Part shown: positions 8,249 to 18,140 of the stretch, piece by piece
Layout: every line of letters begins with the position of its first letter
Position numbering within the stretch: position 1 is the first letter of the stretch
Assembly (NCBI GenBank): GCA_937951485.1
Contig: CALEDJ010000051.1
Span: 62,001-126,000, forward strand
Reading direction: 5' to 3'
Source: an uncultured bacterium
GTDB lineage: Bacteria > Hydrogenedentota > Hydrogenedentia > Hydrogenedentales > CAILVY01
DNA length: 64,000 bases
Translations under genes and position numbers: made by a program
The notes under the pieces: generated by a model
Databases searched by the model: none
Told to the model about the DNA's origin: nothing
Seen by the model: only the letters and a program-made list of their open reading frames with translations

Positions 8249-11200
8249 ATGAGAACTTTCATCTCCCGCAACGGCCTGTATGAGCCTTCCCAGGAACACG
8301 ACGCCTGTGGAGTCGGTTTTCTGGTCAATATTGACGGTCGGCGGACACACGCGATTGTGGATCAGGGCTTCCAGGTGTTGGTGAATCTGACCCACCGGGG
8401 CGCCTGCGGCTGCGACCCGGAGACGGGCGACGGCTGCGGGATGCTCATCCAATTGCCGCACCGGTTCTTCGCAGAGGAAGCCGAACGCCTGGGGTTCACC
8501 CTGCCGGAAGCCGGCGCCTACGGCGTGGGCATGGCGTTCCTGCCGCAGGATGCGCCGTCGCGCGAGGCCTGCGAAAGGATTGTCAACGCAACGATAGCGG
8601 AGGAGGGGCAGACGCTGCTGGGCTGGCGCGATGTGCCGCGCAATTCTGGGGCCATCGGCTGGCTGGCGCGCCGCAACGAACCGGTGATCCGGCAGGTGTT
8701 CATTGGGCGCGCGCCGGGGTTGGACATCGAGGCCTTCGAGCGCAAACTCTTCGTGATTCGACGGACCATCTCGACGCGCGTGGACGAGTCAAACCTTCCG
8801 GGCAAGAAACAAATGTATTTCACGAGCATGTCGGCCCGGACGATCGTTTACAAGGGCTTGTTCCTGCCGGAGGCGATGGACCGCTATTACGAAGACCTCC
8901 GCAGTCCGCTGGCGGAAAGCGCGCTCGCAATCGTGCACCAGCGCTACAGCACGAACACGCTTCCGACATGGCCGCTCGCGCATCCTTTCAGGTTCCTCGC
9001 GCACAACGGCGAAATCAACACGCTGCGCGGCAACATCAACATGATGAGTTCGCGCGAGCACCATTTTGTAAGTCCGCTCTTCGGCGCCGATGTGAAGAAA
9101 GTGCTGCCGTCGCTGACGCCCGGCGCGAGCGATTCGGCCATCTTCGACAACGCTTTTGAACTGCTGGTGCGCGGTGGACGCTCCGTGGACCACGCGATGA
9201 TGATGATGATCCCGGAGCCGTGGAGCGGCCACGAGTCCATGTCGGACGAGAAGAAGGCGTTCTACGAATTCCATGCAGCCAAAATGGAGCCGTGGGACGG
9301 CCCGGCCTCGATCGCGTTCACCGATGGCGTGCGCATCGGAGCGGTGCTCGACCGCAACGGCCTGCGACCCTCGCGCTATTGGGTGACCGATGACGGGCAG
9401 GTCATTATGGCGTCGGAGGTGGGGGTGCTGGAGGTGGCGCAGGACAAGATTGTGAAGAAGGGCCGTCTCGAACCCGGCCGCATGTTCCTGATTGACACGG
9501 AAGAGCAGCGCATTGTCGGGGACGAGGAAATCAAGATGCGGCTGGCGAAGCGCCAGCCCTATCGCGTCTGGCTCGATACCCACCGGGTAATGTTGCCTGA
9601 AAAACCGGAAGCCCCCAAAACTGCTTCCGAAGACACCCCGCTGTTCGAACGCCGGCAGATTTTCGGCTACACCAGAGAAGACGAGGAAATCCTCATCGCG
9701 CCAATGGCCACGGACGGCAAGGAGCCGATCGGTTCGATGGGCAATGACACGGCGCTCGCGGTGCTGTCGAACAAGCCGCAACTGCTGTTCAATTACTTCA
9801 AGCAACTCTTTGCCCAGGTAACCAATCCGGCGATTGATCCCATCCGCGAGGAAATTGTCATGTCGCTGGAGATGGACCTGGGCCGGGAAGGCAATCTCCT
9901 CGGCGAAGACCCCTTGGACTGTCGCCGGCTGCACATTCAATCGCCCATTCTCACCAATGCGCAGTTGGCGCACATCAAGGCGATGGACCAGCCCGGCCTG
10001 AAGACGGCGGTGCTTTCCACGCTCTTTCCCGCGCACGACGGCCCGGCAGCAATGGAAGTGGCGATCGACCGGCTGTGCCGCGAATCGGAGGCGATGGTGG
10101 ACGCCGGAGCCTCGTTGCTGGTGCTTTCCGATCGCGGCGCAGGGCCGGACGCCGCGCCGATCCCTAGCCTGCTCGCCGTGGGCGGCGTGCACCAGCACCT
10201 GGTGCGCGTCCACAAGCGCACGGAGTGCGGGCTGATCGTCGAGACGGGCGAGGCGCGCGAGGTGATGCACTGCGCGCTGCTCACCGGCTACGGCGCGGGC
10301 GCCGTGAACCCCTATCTCGCGTACGAAATCATTGACGACCTGCTGAGGCGCGGGGTCATCACGGAGGAACGTCCCGGCATGGCGCACAAGAATTACGTCA
10401 AGGCGCTGGAAAAGGGGCTGCTCAAGGTGATGTCGAAAATCGGCATCTCGACGCAGCAGAGTTACCACTGCGCGCAGATTTTCGAGGCGGTCGGCCTGAA
10501 CAACGCGGTGATCGATCGCTGTTTCGCCGGCACCGCCTCGCGCATCGAGGGCATCGGCATGGCGGAGATCGCCCGGGAAACGCTGATGCGCCACGCCATG
10601 GCCTATCCCCCGCGCCGATCGCGCGCGCCGGAACCCGACATTGGCGGCGCGTATCGCTGGAGACGGCGCGGCGAGTTTCACCAGTGGAACCCGGAAACGG
10701 TCGCGAAACTCCAGCACGCCGCCCGCAGCGGCGATGAAAAAACCTATGAGGAATTCGCGCGAGAGGTGAACGACCGCAACCGCACGCTGGCAACACCGCG
10801 CGGATTGCTCCGCTTCAAGCCGGGGAGTCCCATCCCGTTGGAAGAGGTGGAGCCGGCATCTGAGATTGTGAAACGTTTCTGCACGGGCGCGATGTCTTAC
10901 GGTTCGATCAGCAAGGAGGCGCACGAAAACCTCGCCATCGCGATGAACCGCATCGGCGGCCGCAGCAATACCGGCGAAGGCGGCGAGGACCCCAAACGCT
11001 TCGCGCCGGACCCCGACGGTAATTTCCGGCGCAGCGCCATCAAGCAGGTTGCGTCGGGCCGCTTCGGCGTCACCAATGAATACCTCGTGAACGCCGACGA
11101 ATTGCAGATCAAGATCGCACAGGGCGCCAAACCCGGCGAGGGCGGCCAGTTGCCCGGCCACAAAGTCTTCGACGAAATCGCCAGGGTCCGCTATTCCACC

Positions 11201-12799
11201 CCCGGCGTCGAACTGATCTCCCCGCCGCCGCACCACGACATCTATTCCATCGAGGACCTCGCGCAACTCATCCACGATCTCAAGAACGCCAACATTTACG
11301 CCAAGGTTTCCGTGAAACTGGTCTCCGCCGTGGGCGTCGGAACCATCGCGGCGGGGGTGTCGAAAGGCAAGGCCGATCTCGTGCTCATCAGCGGACACGA
11401 CGGCGGCACCGGCGCGTCGCCCCTGACCTCCATCAAATACGCCGGATTGCCGTGGGAACTCGGCCTTTCCGAAACGCACCAGGTGCTGGTCGAAAATGAT
11501 CTGCGCGACCGCATCCGCGTGCAGGTGGACGGTCAACTGAAGACGGGGCGCGATGTGGCGATTGCCGCCATGCTCGGCGCGGACGAATTCGGCTTCGCCA
11601 CGGCACCGTTGATTGTCAGCGGCTGCATCATGATGCGCAAATGCCACCTGAACACCTGTCCCGTGGGCATTGCGACACAGGACCCCGAACTGCGCAAAAA
11701 ATTCACCGGCAAACCGGAATACGTGGTGAATTACTTCTTCTTCGTGGCGGAGGAATGCCGACGCATCATGGCGTCGCTCGGTTTGCGCACGATGAATGAG
11801 ATGATCGGTCGGGCGGACATGTTGGAATTCGACCCGCTGCCCGACCACTGGAAAGCGGCGGGACTGGACTTCTCGCGCATCCTCCACATGCCGAAACCGT
11901 GGGAGGGGTCCACGCGCTATTGCAGCAAACAGCAGGACCACGGCATGGACAAGGCGCTGGACCACGAACTCATGCGGAAGGCCGCGCCCGCCCTGGAACG
12001 TAAGGAACCGGTGCGCTTCGCGCAGAAAATCCGCAATATCCACCGCACGGTCGGCACGATGCTCTCCAGCGAACTGACCCGCCGCCACCGGCTCGGCATG
12101 TACACGGGGTCGTTGCCGGAAGATACGATCTGGATTGACTGCGAGGGCCAGGCAGGCCAGAGTTTCGGCGCGTTCGCGATTCGCGGCGTCACCCTGAACG
12201 TGGTCGGCGAAACAAACGACTATGTCGGCAAGGGGCTTTCCGGCGGCAAAATCATTGTGACTCCCCCGCAAGCGTTTCTGGACGCGCTGGAACGCACGGG
12301 CGGCAAACCCGAAGACCAGATCATCGTCGGCAATGTGGCGCTCTACGGCGCGACCGGCGGCGAAGCCTATTTCCGCGGGCTGGCGGGCGAACGCTTCTGC
12401 GTGCGCAACAGCGGGGCATGGGCCGTCGTGGAGGGCGTGGGCGACCACGGCTGCGAATACATGACCGGCGGCCGCGCCGCCATCCTCGGCCGCACCGGAC
12501 GCAACTTCGCCGCGGGCATGAGCGGCGGCATCGCGTTTGTGTACGACCCGGACAGCACGTTCGCCGCCCGGTGCAATACGGGCATGGTGGACCTGAAGCC
12601 GTTGCACGCGAAAAGCCTCCCGGAACTGCGCGGCATGCTTGAACGCCACGCGCAATACACCGGCAGCCCCGTCGCCCGGCGCATTCTTGACGACTGGCAG
12701 AACGCGGTGACGCGCTTCGTCCGCGTCATGCCCCGCGATTATGCCCGCGTCCTGCGCCAACAGGAACAAGCCCGACAGGAGACCGTTCATGCTTCCTGA
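8249..12799 (+). CDS. gltB: Glutamate synthase, large (alpha) subunit
   Basis: The 1516-residue length is standard for GltB. Cys20 in HDACGVGF is the N-terminal nucleophile exposed after removal of a 19-residue propeptide; residues 20-430 are the class II glutamine amidotransferase domain. The central and FMN-binding (beta/alpha)8 domains follow, with the [3Fe-4S] ligands Cys1126, Cys1132 and Cys1137 (CIMMRKC, spacing 6 and 5 as in Azospirillum). The C-terminal 250 residues are the Gly-rich beta-helix with repeated GGxGD/GG patterns. With GltD it makes two glutamates from glutamine and 2-oxoglutarate using NAD(P)H. The gene overlaps gltD by 11 bases. Confidence 0.97.
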   Translation: MRTFISRNGLYEPSQEHDACGVGFLVNIDGRRTHAIVDQGFQVLVNLTHRGACGCDPETGDGCGMLIQLPHRFFAEEAERLGFTLPEAGAYGVGMAFLPQDAPSREACERIVNATIAEEGQTLLGWRDVPRNSGAIGWLARRNEPVIRQVFIGRAPGLDIEAFERKLFVIRRTISTRVDESNLPGKKQMYFTSMSARTIVYKGLFLPEAMDRYYEDLRSPLAESALAIVHQRYSTNTLPTWPLAHPFRFLAHNGEINTLRGNINMMSSREHHFVSPLFGADVKKVLPSLTPGASDSAIFDNAFELLVRGGRSVDHAMMMMIPEPWSGHESMSDEKKAFYEFHAAKMEPWDGPASIAFTDGVRIGAVLDRNGLRPSRYWVTDDGQVIMASEVGVLEVAQDKIVKKGRLEPGRMFLIDTEEQRIVGDEEIKMRLAKRQPYRVWLDTHRVMLPEKPEAPKTASEDTPLFERRQIFGYTREDEEILIAPMATDGKEPIGSMGNDTALAVLSNKPQLLFNYFKQLFAQVTNPAIDPIREEIVMSLEMDLGREGNLLGEDPLDCRRLHIQSPILTNAQLAHIKAMDQPGLKTAVLSTLFPAHDGPAAMEVAIDRLCRESEAMVDAGASLLVLSDRGAGPDAAPIPSLLAVGGVHQHLVRVHKRTECGLIVETGEAREVMHCALLTGYGAGAVNPYLAYEIIDDLLRRGVITEERPGMAHKNYVKALEKGLLKVMSKIGISTQQSYHCAQIFEAVGLNNAVIDRCFAGTASRIEGIGMAEIARETLMRHAMAYPPRRSRAPEPDIGGAYRWRRRGEFHQWNPETVAKLQHAARSGDEKTYEEFAREVNDRNRTLATPRGLLRFKPGSPIPLEEVEPASEIVKRFCTGAMSYGSISKEAHENLAIAMNRIGGRSNTGEGGEDPKRFAPDPDGNFRRSAIKQVASGRFGVTNEYLVNADELQIKIAQGAKPGEGGQLPGHKVFDEIARVRYSTPGVELISPPPHHDIYSIEDLAQLIHDLKNANIYAKVSVKLVSAVGVGTIAAGVSKGKADLVLISGHDGGTGASPLTSIKYAGLPWELGLSETHQVLVENDLRDRIRVQVDGQLKTGRDVAIAAMLGADEFGFATAPLIVSGCIMMRKCHLNTCPVGIATQDPELRKKFTGKPEYVVNYFFFVAEECRRIMASLGLRTMNEMIGRADMLEFDPLPDHWKAAGLDFSRILHMPKPWEGSTRYCSKQQDHGMDKALDHELMRKAAPALERKEPVRFAQKIRNIHRTVGTMLSSELTRRHRLGMYTGSLPEDTIWIDCEGQAGQSFGAFAIRGVTLNVVGETNDYVGKGLSGGKIIVTPPQAFLDALERTGGKPEDQIIVGNVALYGATGGEAYFRGLAGERFCVRNSGAWAVVEGVGDHGCEYMTGGRAAILGRTGRNFAAGMSGGIAFVYDPDSTFAARCNTGMVDLKPLHAKSLPELRGMLERHAQYTGSPVARRILDDWQNAVTRFVRVMPRDYARVLRQQEQARQETVHAS

Positions 12800-14267
12800 A
12801 AAACCCAGAGGATTCATGGCCTTCACCCGCGAACTCGCGCCGGACGAGGCGCCCGAGTCGCGCATCACGCATTACAAAGAATTCGTGCGGTCGCTGCCGC
12901 CGGAGAAAATCCGCGAGCAGGCATACCGCTGTATGAACTGCGGCATTCCCTTCTGCCATTCCGGGTGCCCGCTCGGCAACCAGATTCCCGATTTCAACGA
13001 ACTGGTGAAGGACGACGACTGGCGCGAGGCGCTGCGCGTGCTCCATTCCACCAACAATTTCCCGGAATTCACCGGGCGCGTCTGCCCCGCCCCCTGCGAA
13101 GGTTCCTGCGTGCTCGGCATCAACGAGCCGCCCGTCGCCATTGAGATGATCGAACGCGAAATCGGCGACCGTGGCTGGGCCGAGGGCTGGATTGCACCCG
13201 AACCGCCCGATCACCGCACCGGCAAGAGAGTGGCCATTGTGGGGTCCGGCCCGGCGGGCCTGGCGGCCGCACAGCAACTCAACCGCGCCGGGCACCATGT
13301 CGTGGTCTATGAGCGGGCAGACACTCCCGGCGGCCTGCTCACCTACGGTATCCCCGCGTTCAAACTCGACAAGGCCATCGTGTTCCGGCGCATTGACCAG
13401 ATGAAGGCCGAGGGCGTCGAATTCCGCTGCAACGCCGAGGTCGGCGTGAACGTGCCCATCTCCGAACTTGACCCATACGACGCCGTGTTAATCGCCATCG
13501 GGTCCACCCGTTCCCGCGAGATGGACGTGCCCGGACGTGACCTCCGGGGCATTCATCGCGCCATGGAATTCCTGCCGCAGCAGACCGCGCGCCTGCTCGG
13601 CAAGCCGGTCCAGGGACCGGAAATCCTCGCCACCGGCAAGAACGTCGTTGTCATCGGCGGCGGCGACACCGGCTCCGACTGCATCGGCACAAGCATTCGG
13701 CAAGGGTGCAAGTCACTGGTCAACCTCGAACTGCTGCCGCGCCCGCCACTCGAACGCGCGGCGGACAACCCCTGGCCGCAGTGGCCGATGATCCTGCGCG
13801 TCTCATCCAGCCTCAAGGAGGGCGGCGAACGCATGTTCTGCGTGCTCACCAAACGCTTCGAGGACGACGGCGCGGGGCATGTCGCCGCGCTGCACGCCGT
13901 CAAGGTCGAGTGGGCCGCCGACGGCAACGGACGCCGCGCCATGCGCGAAGTGCCCGGCAGCGAGATGCGCATCCCCTGCGAACTCGTCCTGCTCGCCATG
14001 GGCTTTGTCGCGCCCGAAGCCGACGCCTTCATCGCCGAACTCGGCCTCGAATGGGACAAGAACCGCTTCGGCCAGGCCATCAAAGCCGACGACCGCTTCC
14101 AGACCGCGCGCCCCGGCGTCTTCGTCGCCGGCGACGCCCGCCGCGGCCAGTCCCTTGTCGTCTGGGCCATCCACGAAGGCCGCGAAGCCGCCCGTGCCAT
14201 AGACCTCTACCTCATGGGCCGCTCCGACCTCCCCGCCGCCAACGCACACGGTTATGCGGAAATCTGA
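12789..14267 (+). CDS. gltD: Glutamate synthase, small (beta) subunit
   Basis: ATG 12789 (MLPEKPRGF) is chosen because AGGAG lies seven bases upstream and it overlaps the gltB stop by 11 bases; the longer frame runs inside gltB. The product is 492 residues. Cys48, Cys51, Cys56 and Cys60 ([10 protein letters not shown]...GC) and the [11 protein letters not shown] segment bind the two low-potential [4Fe-4S] clusters. A first Rossmann motif ([11 protein letters not shown]) near residue 150 binds FAD and a second ([10 protein letters not shown]) near 290 binds NAD(P)H. It passes electrons to GltB. Two further GltD-like modules are found in this window, fused to a siroheme reductase and to HndC. 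Confidence 0.96.
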   Translation: MLPEKPRGFMAFTRELAPDEAPESRITHYKEFVRSLPPEKIREQAYRCMNCGIPFCHSGCPLGNQIPDFNELVKDDDWREALRVLHSTNNFPEFTGRVCPAPCEGSCVLGINEPPVAIEMIEREIGDRGWAEGWIAPEPPDHRTGKRVAIVGSGPAGLAAAQQLNRAGHHVVVYERADTPGGLLTYGIPAFKLDKAIVFRRIDQMKAEGVEFRCNAEVGVNVPISELDPYDAVLIAIGSTRSREMDVPGRDLRGIHRAMEFLPQQTARLLGKPVQGPEILATGKNVVVIGGGDTGSDCIGTSIRQGCKSLVNLELLPRPPLERAADNPWPQWPMILRVSSSLKEGGERMFCVLTKRFEDDGAGHVAALHAVKVEWAADGNGRRAMREVPGSEMRIPCELVLLAMGFVAPEADAFIAELGLEWDKNRFGQAIKADDRFQTARPGVFVAGDARRGQSLVVWAIHEGREAARAIDLYLMGRSDLPAANAHGYAEI

Positions 14268-14268
14268 T

Positions 14269-14358
14269 GTATGTTGTTCACGCTTCAGCAAGCCGGGGTG
14301 AGTCACTGAGCCGAGGTGTGCCGGCTACCCCGGCACGCCAAAGCGTGAACAACGTACG
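14269..14358 (+). terminator. Large inverted repeat between convergent gltD and siroheme reductase genes
   Basis: GTTGTTCACGCTT (14273-14285) is perfectly complementary to 14341-14353, and pairing continues outward with two wobbles to 14269/14357. Inside lies a second stem, GTGCCGG (14318-14324) with CCGGCAC (14330-14336), and an alternative pairing GCCGGGGT (14292-14299) with ACCCCGGC (14327-14334). It fills the gap between two converging genes, so a bidirectional terminator is likely; there is no clear T-tract, and a small mobile palindrome is the alternative. Confidence 0.6.
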
Positions 14359-14373
14359 GCACGCAGTCTGGAA

Positions 14374-17300
14374 TCATTTCTGTGCGACAGGGCAATTTTC
14401 AGTGACGCGGTCGCATTTGCGGAGCGAGATGGCGTCTGTTGGACAGACATTGATGCAGTTGCCGCAGCGGATGCAGTTGTCGCTGTTGATCCAGATGTAG
14501 GTGGCTTCATGGGCCGCCGTGGCGGGGACTTCGGTCCAGGACAGCGGCGCGCCGTCGGCGTCGCGTTCGAGATGGCTGAGCCGCAGGATGCAGTCGCGCG
14601 GCGACACGCGGATGCACCAGTCGCAGTGGATGCACTTGTCCTGGTCGATCTCGAACTTGTGGTTGCAGAGGTAGCAGCGCCAGGCGTGTTCCTGTGCGGC
14701 GTCGGGTCCATAGCCCAATTCCACCTCCGCATCGCCGCCGCGCTGTTCAAGCGGCAGGACGGGCATTTCCGGCGGAAAGACGAGGTCATGGTCGCGGGTG
14801 CGGCCGGTAAGCCCAGCGGGCAGTATGTTGGTATATGTCCTGCGGCGGGGAGCGCCCATGAGGAAGGCGTCAATGGCGTCGGCTGCGGATTTGCCGCTTG
14901 CGGCGGAATGGATGATGTCGCCGCTGCCGGAGGCGAAGTCGCCCGCAATGAAGAGGCCCGGCATGCTGGTGGCGTGGGAATCGGGGAGCATTGTCACGCC
15001 TTTGGGCAGCAGTTCCGCTTCGCGGGTCTGGCCGATGGCGAAGACAAGCGTATCACAGGGCGCGTCGAACTCGCTGCCCGGGATGGGAATGAACGCGGGC
15101 TTGCCGCTTTCATCGGGTTCGCCCAGCAGCGTGCGGCGGAAGGTCACCGCTTTCAGTGATCCCTTTTCCACCTGTGCGGCCAACGGTGTGACCAGCGTTT
15201 CCACACGGATTTTTTCTGCGCGCAATTCATGCAATTCCGCCGGGCTGGCGGCCATCTGCGCCTCGCCGCGCCGGTACATGATGGCGACGTCGCCGGTGTC
15301 GCCGAGCAGGCGGCGCGCGGCGCGTGCGCAGTCCACCGCGGTGAAACCGCCGCCGATGACCAGCACATGGCCGCTGACCGGCGGCGGGTCGCCGGCCACG
15401 TAGCGCATCATGAAATTCAATCCTTCAATGGCCAGTCCGGCCGGCAGGCCGGGCAGGTCGAGGCCATAGGGCCGATTCGTTCCGGTGGCAATGAGAATAG
15501 CGTCGTGTGCATCGCGCAGGCGCAGCACGTCCGCCGCGTCCAGCGATTCGCCCAGTCGCACCGTGATGCCGCTGTCCACGATGGCTGCGATATCTTCATC
15601 CACCGCGTCGGGCGGCAACCGAAAGGCTGGGATGGCGCGCATCTGTCCGCCCAGCCGCTGCTGTCGCTCGTACACGGTAACCTCATGGCCATATCGCTTG
15701 AGGTCACGCGCTGCCGCCAATCCCGCCGGACCGCCGCCAACGACAGCGACTTTCTTGCCCGTTGCGCCGAACCATGCGGGCAGCGGCGCGCTCTTTTGCG
15801 GTTTGTTGTCCGCCGCCACGCGCTTGAGGTGACAGATTTGCACTGCGCCCCGCGTGCTGGTCCACTGATAGCGGCATCGCGCTTCGCAGGGCCGCGTGCA
15901 GACGCGGCCCAGCACGTTGGGAAACACGTTGTCTTCCTGGTTGATAAGGTGCGCCGCTTCGGGATCGCCATGGGCGATGTGGCGGATATAGTCCGGCACG
16001 TTGGTCTTCGCCGGGCAGGCTTCCTGGCATGGGATATCACGGGCCACGGTTTTCAGGTCCAGCGCCGTCCCGCCTTCGCCCGTAAACAATGAGCATTCCA
16101 GCGGATTCGGCGCTTTCTCATACGTGATCCCCAGCGCGGCGACTGCGTCGCGGTAGGGCAGCATGCCCACGCGCCGCACATGCTCCGCAAGCGTTTCATC
16201 GGTTTTCGCCGCAAGCAGGGTGTCCAGCACCGCACGGACGACCCGAATGCAGTCCGGCGTCTTGAATTCGCCCAGCGGTTCGGCATACCGGGATTCCGTG
16301 CCGCCGATGACGACGAGATAACCTTCGGCGGACCCTTGCATTTCCCGGATGCGCATCCCCCGCAAACCGATGTCGGCAATTTGGTATTGGCCGCAGGAGT
16401 TGGGGCATCCGGAGAGGTGGATGATGACCCTCTCGCGGATGGGGGCGTAGCGCGGGTCATTCACCACATCCTGCAAGAGATCGAAGGTGTCGTGCGTGCA
16501 GGACACCGCCAAGGGGCAATAGGTGGTCCCCACGCAGGTCACAACATCCTGTAATTGGAAGAAGCCCTCTGTGCGGAAGCCAAGCGCCTCGATTTCCCTG
16601 CGCAGTTCCGGAAGGCGCTCCGGCTTTACGCCATGGATTTCCAGATTCTGCCGGTTGGTGCTGTACACATGCTTGTCGCCGTAAATGTCGGCGAGGTCCG
16701 CGATGCGCGCCAGCGCCGCCGACGCCATTTCCCCCTTGGGGATCATGATCCGCTGAATCGCGAGGCCGTCGGTGCCTGTGGGGTCCTTTTCCATCAGGGG
16801 CCGGTCGGGCACGGCGGGTCCGCAATCCTCGACCGGACCGCTTTCGATGCGGCTGCGGTCCACGCCTTCCTGGTCGAGAATCGCATCCACCAGTTCGCGG
16901 CACCGGTCAATGCCCAGGCGATGAACGACGAATTTCAGGCGCGAATACATGCGAATGCAGCGGTCGCCATGATCGCGGAAGAGAATGCCGATGGCCCGGC
17001 ATACGCGCGCGATCTGCTCCGGCGGCACGAAGGTATAAAGCGTCTGCGCCACAAATGCCTTCCAGCCCAGCCCGCCGCCGATATTCACGCGAAACCCGGT
17101 TTCCTCCGTTCCGTCGGGACGACGGCGAACGATGGCGACCACGCCGATGCAGTTCATATGGGGTTGGCCGCAGCCGCCGCAACAGCCGGAAAAAGTGATT
17201 TTGAACTTGCGCGGCAGGTTGTCCAGGTCGCGGCTGGCGCTCAGCAGGCGCGCCGTCTCCTTGGCATACGGCAGCACATCAATGCGCCGGTGCCGGCAGA

Positions 17301-17712
17301 TAGACGCCCAGGGGCAGGCCGCCACATTGCGTGTCACGTCGCCACAGCCATGGAAGGTCGTCAACTCCACGGCATTCAGGTCGCGCAGCAATTGAGGCAG
17401 TTCCGTGCATTTCAGGCAGTGTAACTGCGCCGACTGGCGCGTCGTGAACGAGATGCGGTTGGGGGAATACTTCGCCGAAAGCCGCGCCAGCGCGCGCGCC
17501 TGCACCGATGTCAATTGCCCGCCCGGAATCACCACCCGCGCCATGTGGTTGCCCGGTTGCCGCGAATGATAGATACCCTGCCATTTGGCGATGGCGATTT
17601 CTTCGCGGGTCATCGAGCCTTTGCGGGCGATCTCATCAAAATCAAGAATCAGCCCGGATTCCTTGATGATTTCCTCATCGCTTCTGAGAATCTTGTCCAG
17701 TTTCCGTTGCAC
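14374..17712 (-). CDS. Fused siroheme nitrite/sulfite reductase - GltD-like flavoprotein - ferredoxin
   Basis: The chosen start is GTG 17712, seven bases after GGAGG and about 50 bases below a good promoter; a longer frame to GTG 17757 lacks a ribosome site. The 1112-residue product has three parts. Residues 1-540 are a NirA/CysI-type reductase with the siroheme-[4Fe-4S] ligands Cys399-x5-Cys405 and Cys436-x3-Cys440 (SGCPNSC). Residues about 560-960 are a GltD-like FAD/NAD(P) oxidoreductase with its N-terminal Cys-rich domain and a [11 protein letters not shown] motif. Residues 1010-1112 hold a ferredoxin: Cys1080, 1083, 1086, 1090 form one complete cluster, while the other has Cys1027, 1030, 1033 but Ser1037, with Cys1041 following. 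It probably carries electrons from NAD(P)H to nitrite or sulfite within one chain. Nitrite is favoured by its place beside gltBD; sulfite is not excluded. Confidence 0.9.
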   Translation of the reverse strand: MQRKLDKILRSDEEIIKESGLILDFDEIARKGSMTREEIAIAKWQGIYHSRQPGNHMARVVIPGGQLTSVQARALARLSAKYSPNRISFTTRQSAQLHCLKCTELPQLLRDLNAVELTTFHGCGDVTRNVAACPWASICRHRRIDVLPYAKETARLLSASRDLDNLPRKFKITFSGCCGGCGQPHMNCIGVVAIVRRRPDGTEETGFRVNIGGGLGWKAFVAQTLYTFVPPEQIARVCRAIGILFRDHGDRCIRMYSRLKFVVHRLGIDRCRELVDAILDQEGVDRSRIESGPVEDCGPAVPDRPLMEKDPTGTDGLAIQRIMIPKGEMASAALARIADLADIYGDKHVYSTNRQNLEIHGVKPERLPELRREIEALGFRTEGFFQLQDVVTCVGTTYCPLAVSCTHDTFDLLQDVVNDPRYAPIRERVIIHLSGCPNSCGQYQIADIGLRGMRIREMQGSAEGYLVVIGGTESRYAEPLGEFKTPDCIRVVRAVLDTLLAAKTDETLAEHVRRVGMLPYRDAVAALGITYEKAPNPLECSLFTGEGGTALDLKTVARDIPCQEACPAKTNVPDYIRHIAHGDPEAAHLINQEDNVFPNVLGRVCTRPCEARCRYQWTSTRGAVQICHLKRVAADNKPQKSAPLPAWFGATGKKVAVVGGGPAGLAAARDLKRYGHEVTVYERQQRLGGQMRAIPAFRLPPDAVDEDIAAIVDSGITVRLGESLDAADVLRLRDAHDAILIATGTNRPYGLDLPGLPAGLAIEGLNFMMRYVAGDPPPVSGHVLVIGGGFTAVDCARAARRLLGDTGDVAIMYRRGEAQMAASPAELHELRAEKIRVETLVTPLAAQVEKGSLKAVTFRRTLLGEPDESGKPAFIPIPGSEFDAPCDTLVFAIGQTREAELLPKGVTMLPDSHATSMPGLFIAGDFASGSGDIIHSAASGKSAADAIDAFLMGAPRRRTYTNILPAGLTGRTRDHDLVFPPEMPVLPLEQRGGDAEVELGYGPDAAQEHAWRCYLCNHKFEIDQDKCIHCDWCIRVSPRDCILRLSHLERDADGAPLSWTEVPATAAHEATYIWINSDNCIRCGNCINVCPTDAISLRKCDRVTENCPVAQK

Positions 17713-17771
17713 AGAAAAGCCTCCATCTCCCCACAGCGTATTAAGTGAATCCCCCACCTGGATTCTAAGAA

Positions 17772-17800
17772 ATCATAGCACCTTGAGACGTCATGAACAA
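17772..17800 (-). promoter_or_regulatory. Sigma-70-type promoter for the siroheme reductase fusion
   Basis: On the minus strand TTGTTC (17800-17795), a 17-base spacer and TATGAT (17777-17772) form a near-consensus promoter. Transcription would start near 17765, which supports translation from GTG 17712 rather than GTG 17757. Confidence 0.6.
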
Positions 17801-17848
17801 AAGGCGAATATCGGTTGCGTTTCTTGCGGATGACGGATTTTATCATTC

Positions 17849-17878
17849 TTGACATGGCGCCGGCAATGCGTGTACCAT
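17849..17878 (+). promoter_or_regulatory. Sigma-70-type promoter for the mgtE leader
   Basis: A perfect TTGACA (17849-17854), an 18-base spacer and TACCAT (17873-17878). Transcription starting near 17885 gives a leader of about 255 nt before mgtE that contains a small candidate ORF. It is divergent from the siroheme reductase promoter 50 bases away. Confidence 0.6.
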
Positions 17879-17942
17879 ATGCCGTGACGTGTTCTTTATG
17901 CGCAGTTCGCGCGCATTTTTCCGTATATCAGGAGGAAACGCA

Positions 17943-18080
17943 ATGTGTGACTCGGATGGCAGTCCAAGTCGCCACAACATGACGCAGGCGTTGACGCCCG
18001 AAGACCTTGAGGACCCTGGCCCGCGACGGACGGCGTTCGCGGCGCGTGTGGGGATCGGTCGGCGCACCTTCCGAGTGTAG
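17943..18080 (+). CDS. Candidate leader peptide upstream of mgtE
   Basis: A 45-codon frame (MCDSDGSPSR...) starts seven bases after a strong AGGAGG and ends 60 bases before mgtE, inside its predicted leader transcript. I recognise no family. The peptide is Arg- and Pro-containing in its second half (GPRRTAFAARVGIGRRTFRV is its last 20 residues). Leader ORFs that sense Mg2+ through translation are known before mgtA in enterobacteria, so a regulatory role is conceivable; a chance ORF cannot be excluded. No M-box (ykoK) Mg2+ riboswitch consensus was recognised here. Confidence 0.35.
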   Translation: MCDSDGSPSRHNMTQALTPEDLEDPGPRRTAFAARVGIGRRTFRV

Positions 18081-18140
18081 CCTTCCGGTTCGCCCCCGGG
18101 CTGCGCAATCCTCCGGCGCGGCCGCATAAGGAGGCGAACC

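Noticed and set aside
8789-12868. 1359-codon open frame antisense to gltB and gltD
   Set aside because: It is the complement of conserved coding sequence in GC-rich DNA; the protein has no recognised motif and the + strand gene is certain.
17758-18140. Mg2+ riboswitch (M-box) before mgtE
   Set aside because: The conserved M-box sequence blocks are not recognisable; only a leader ORF is supported.
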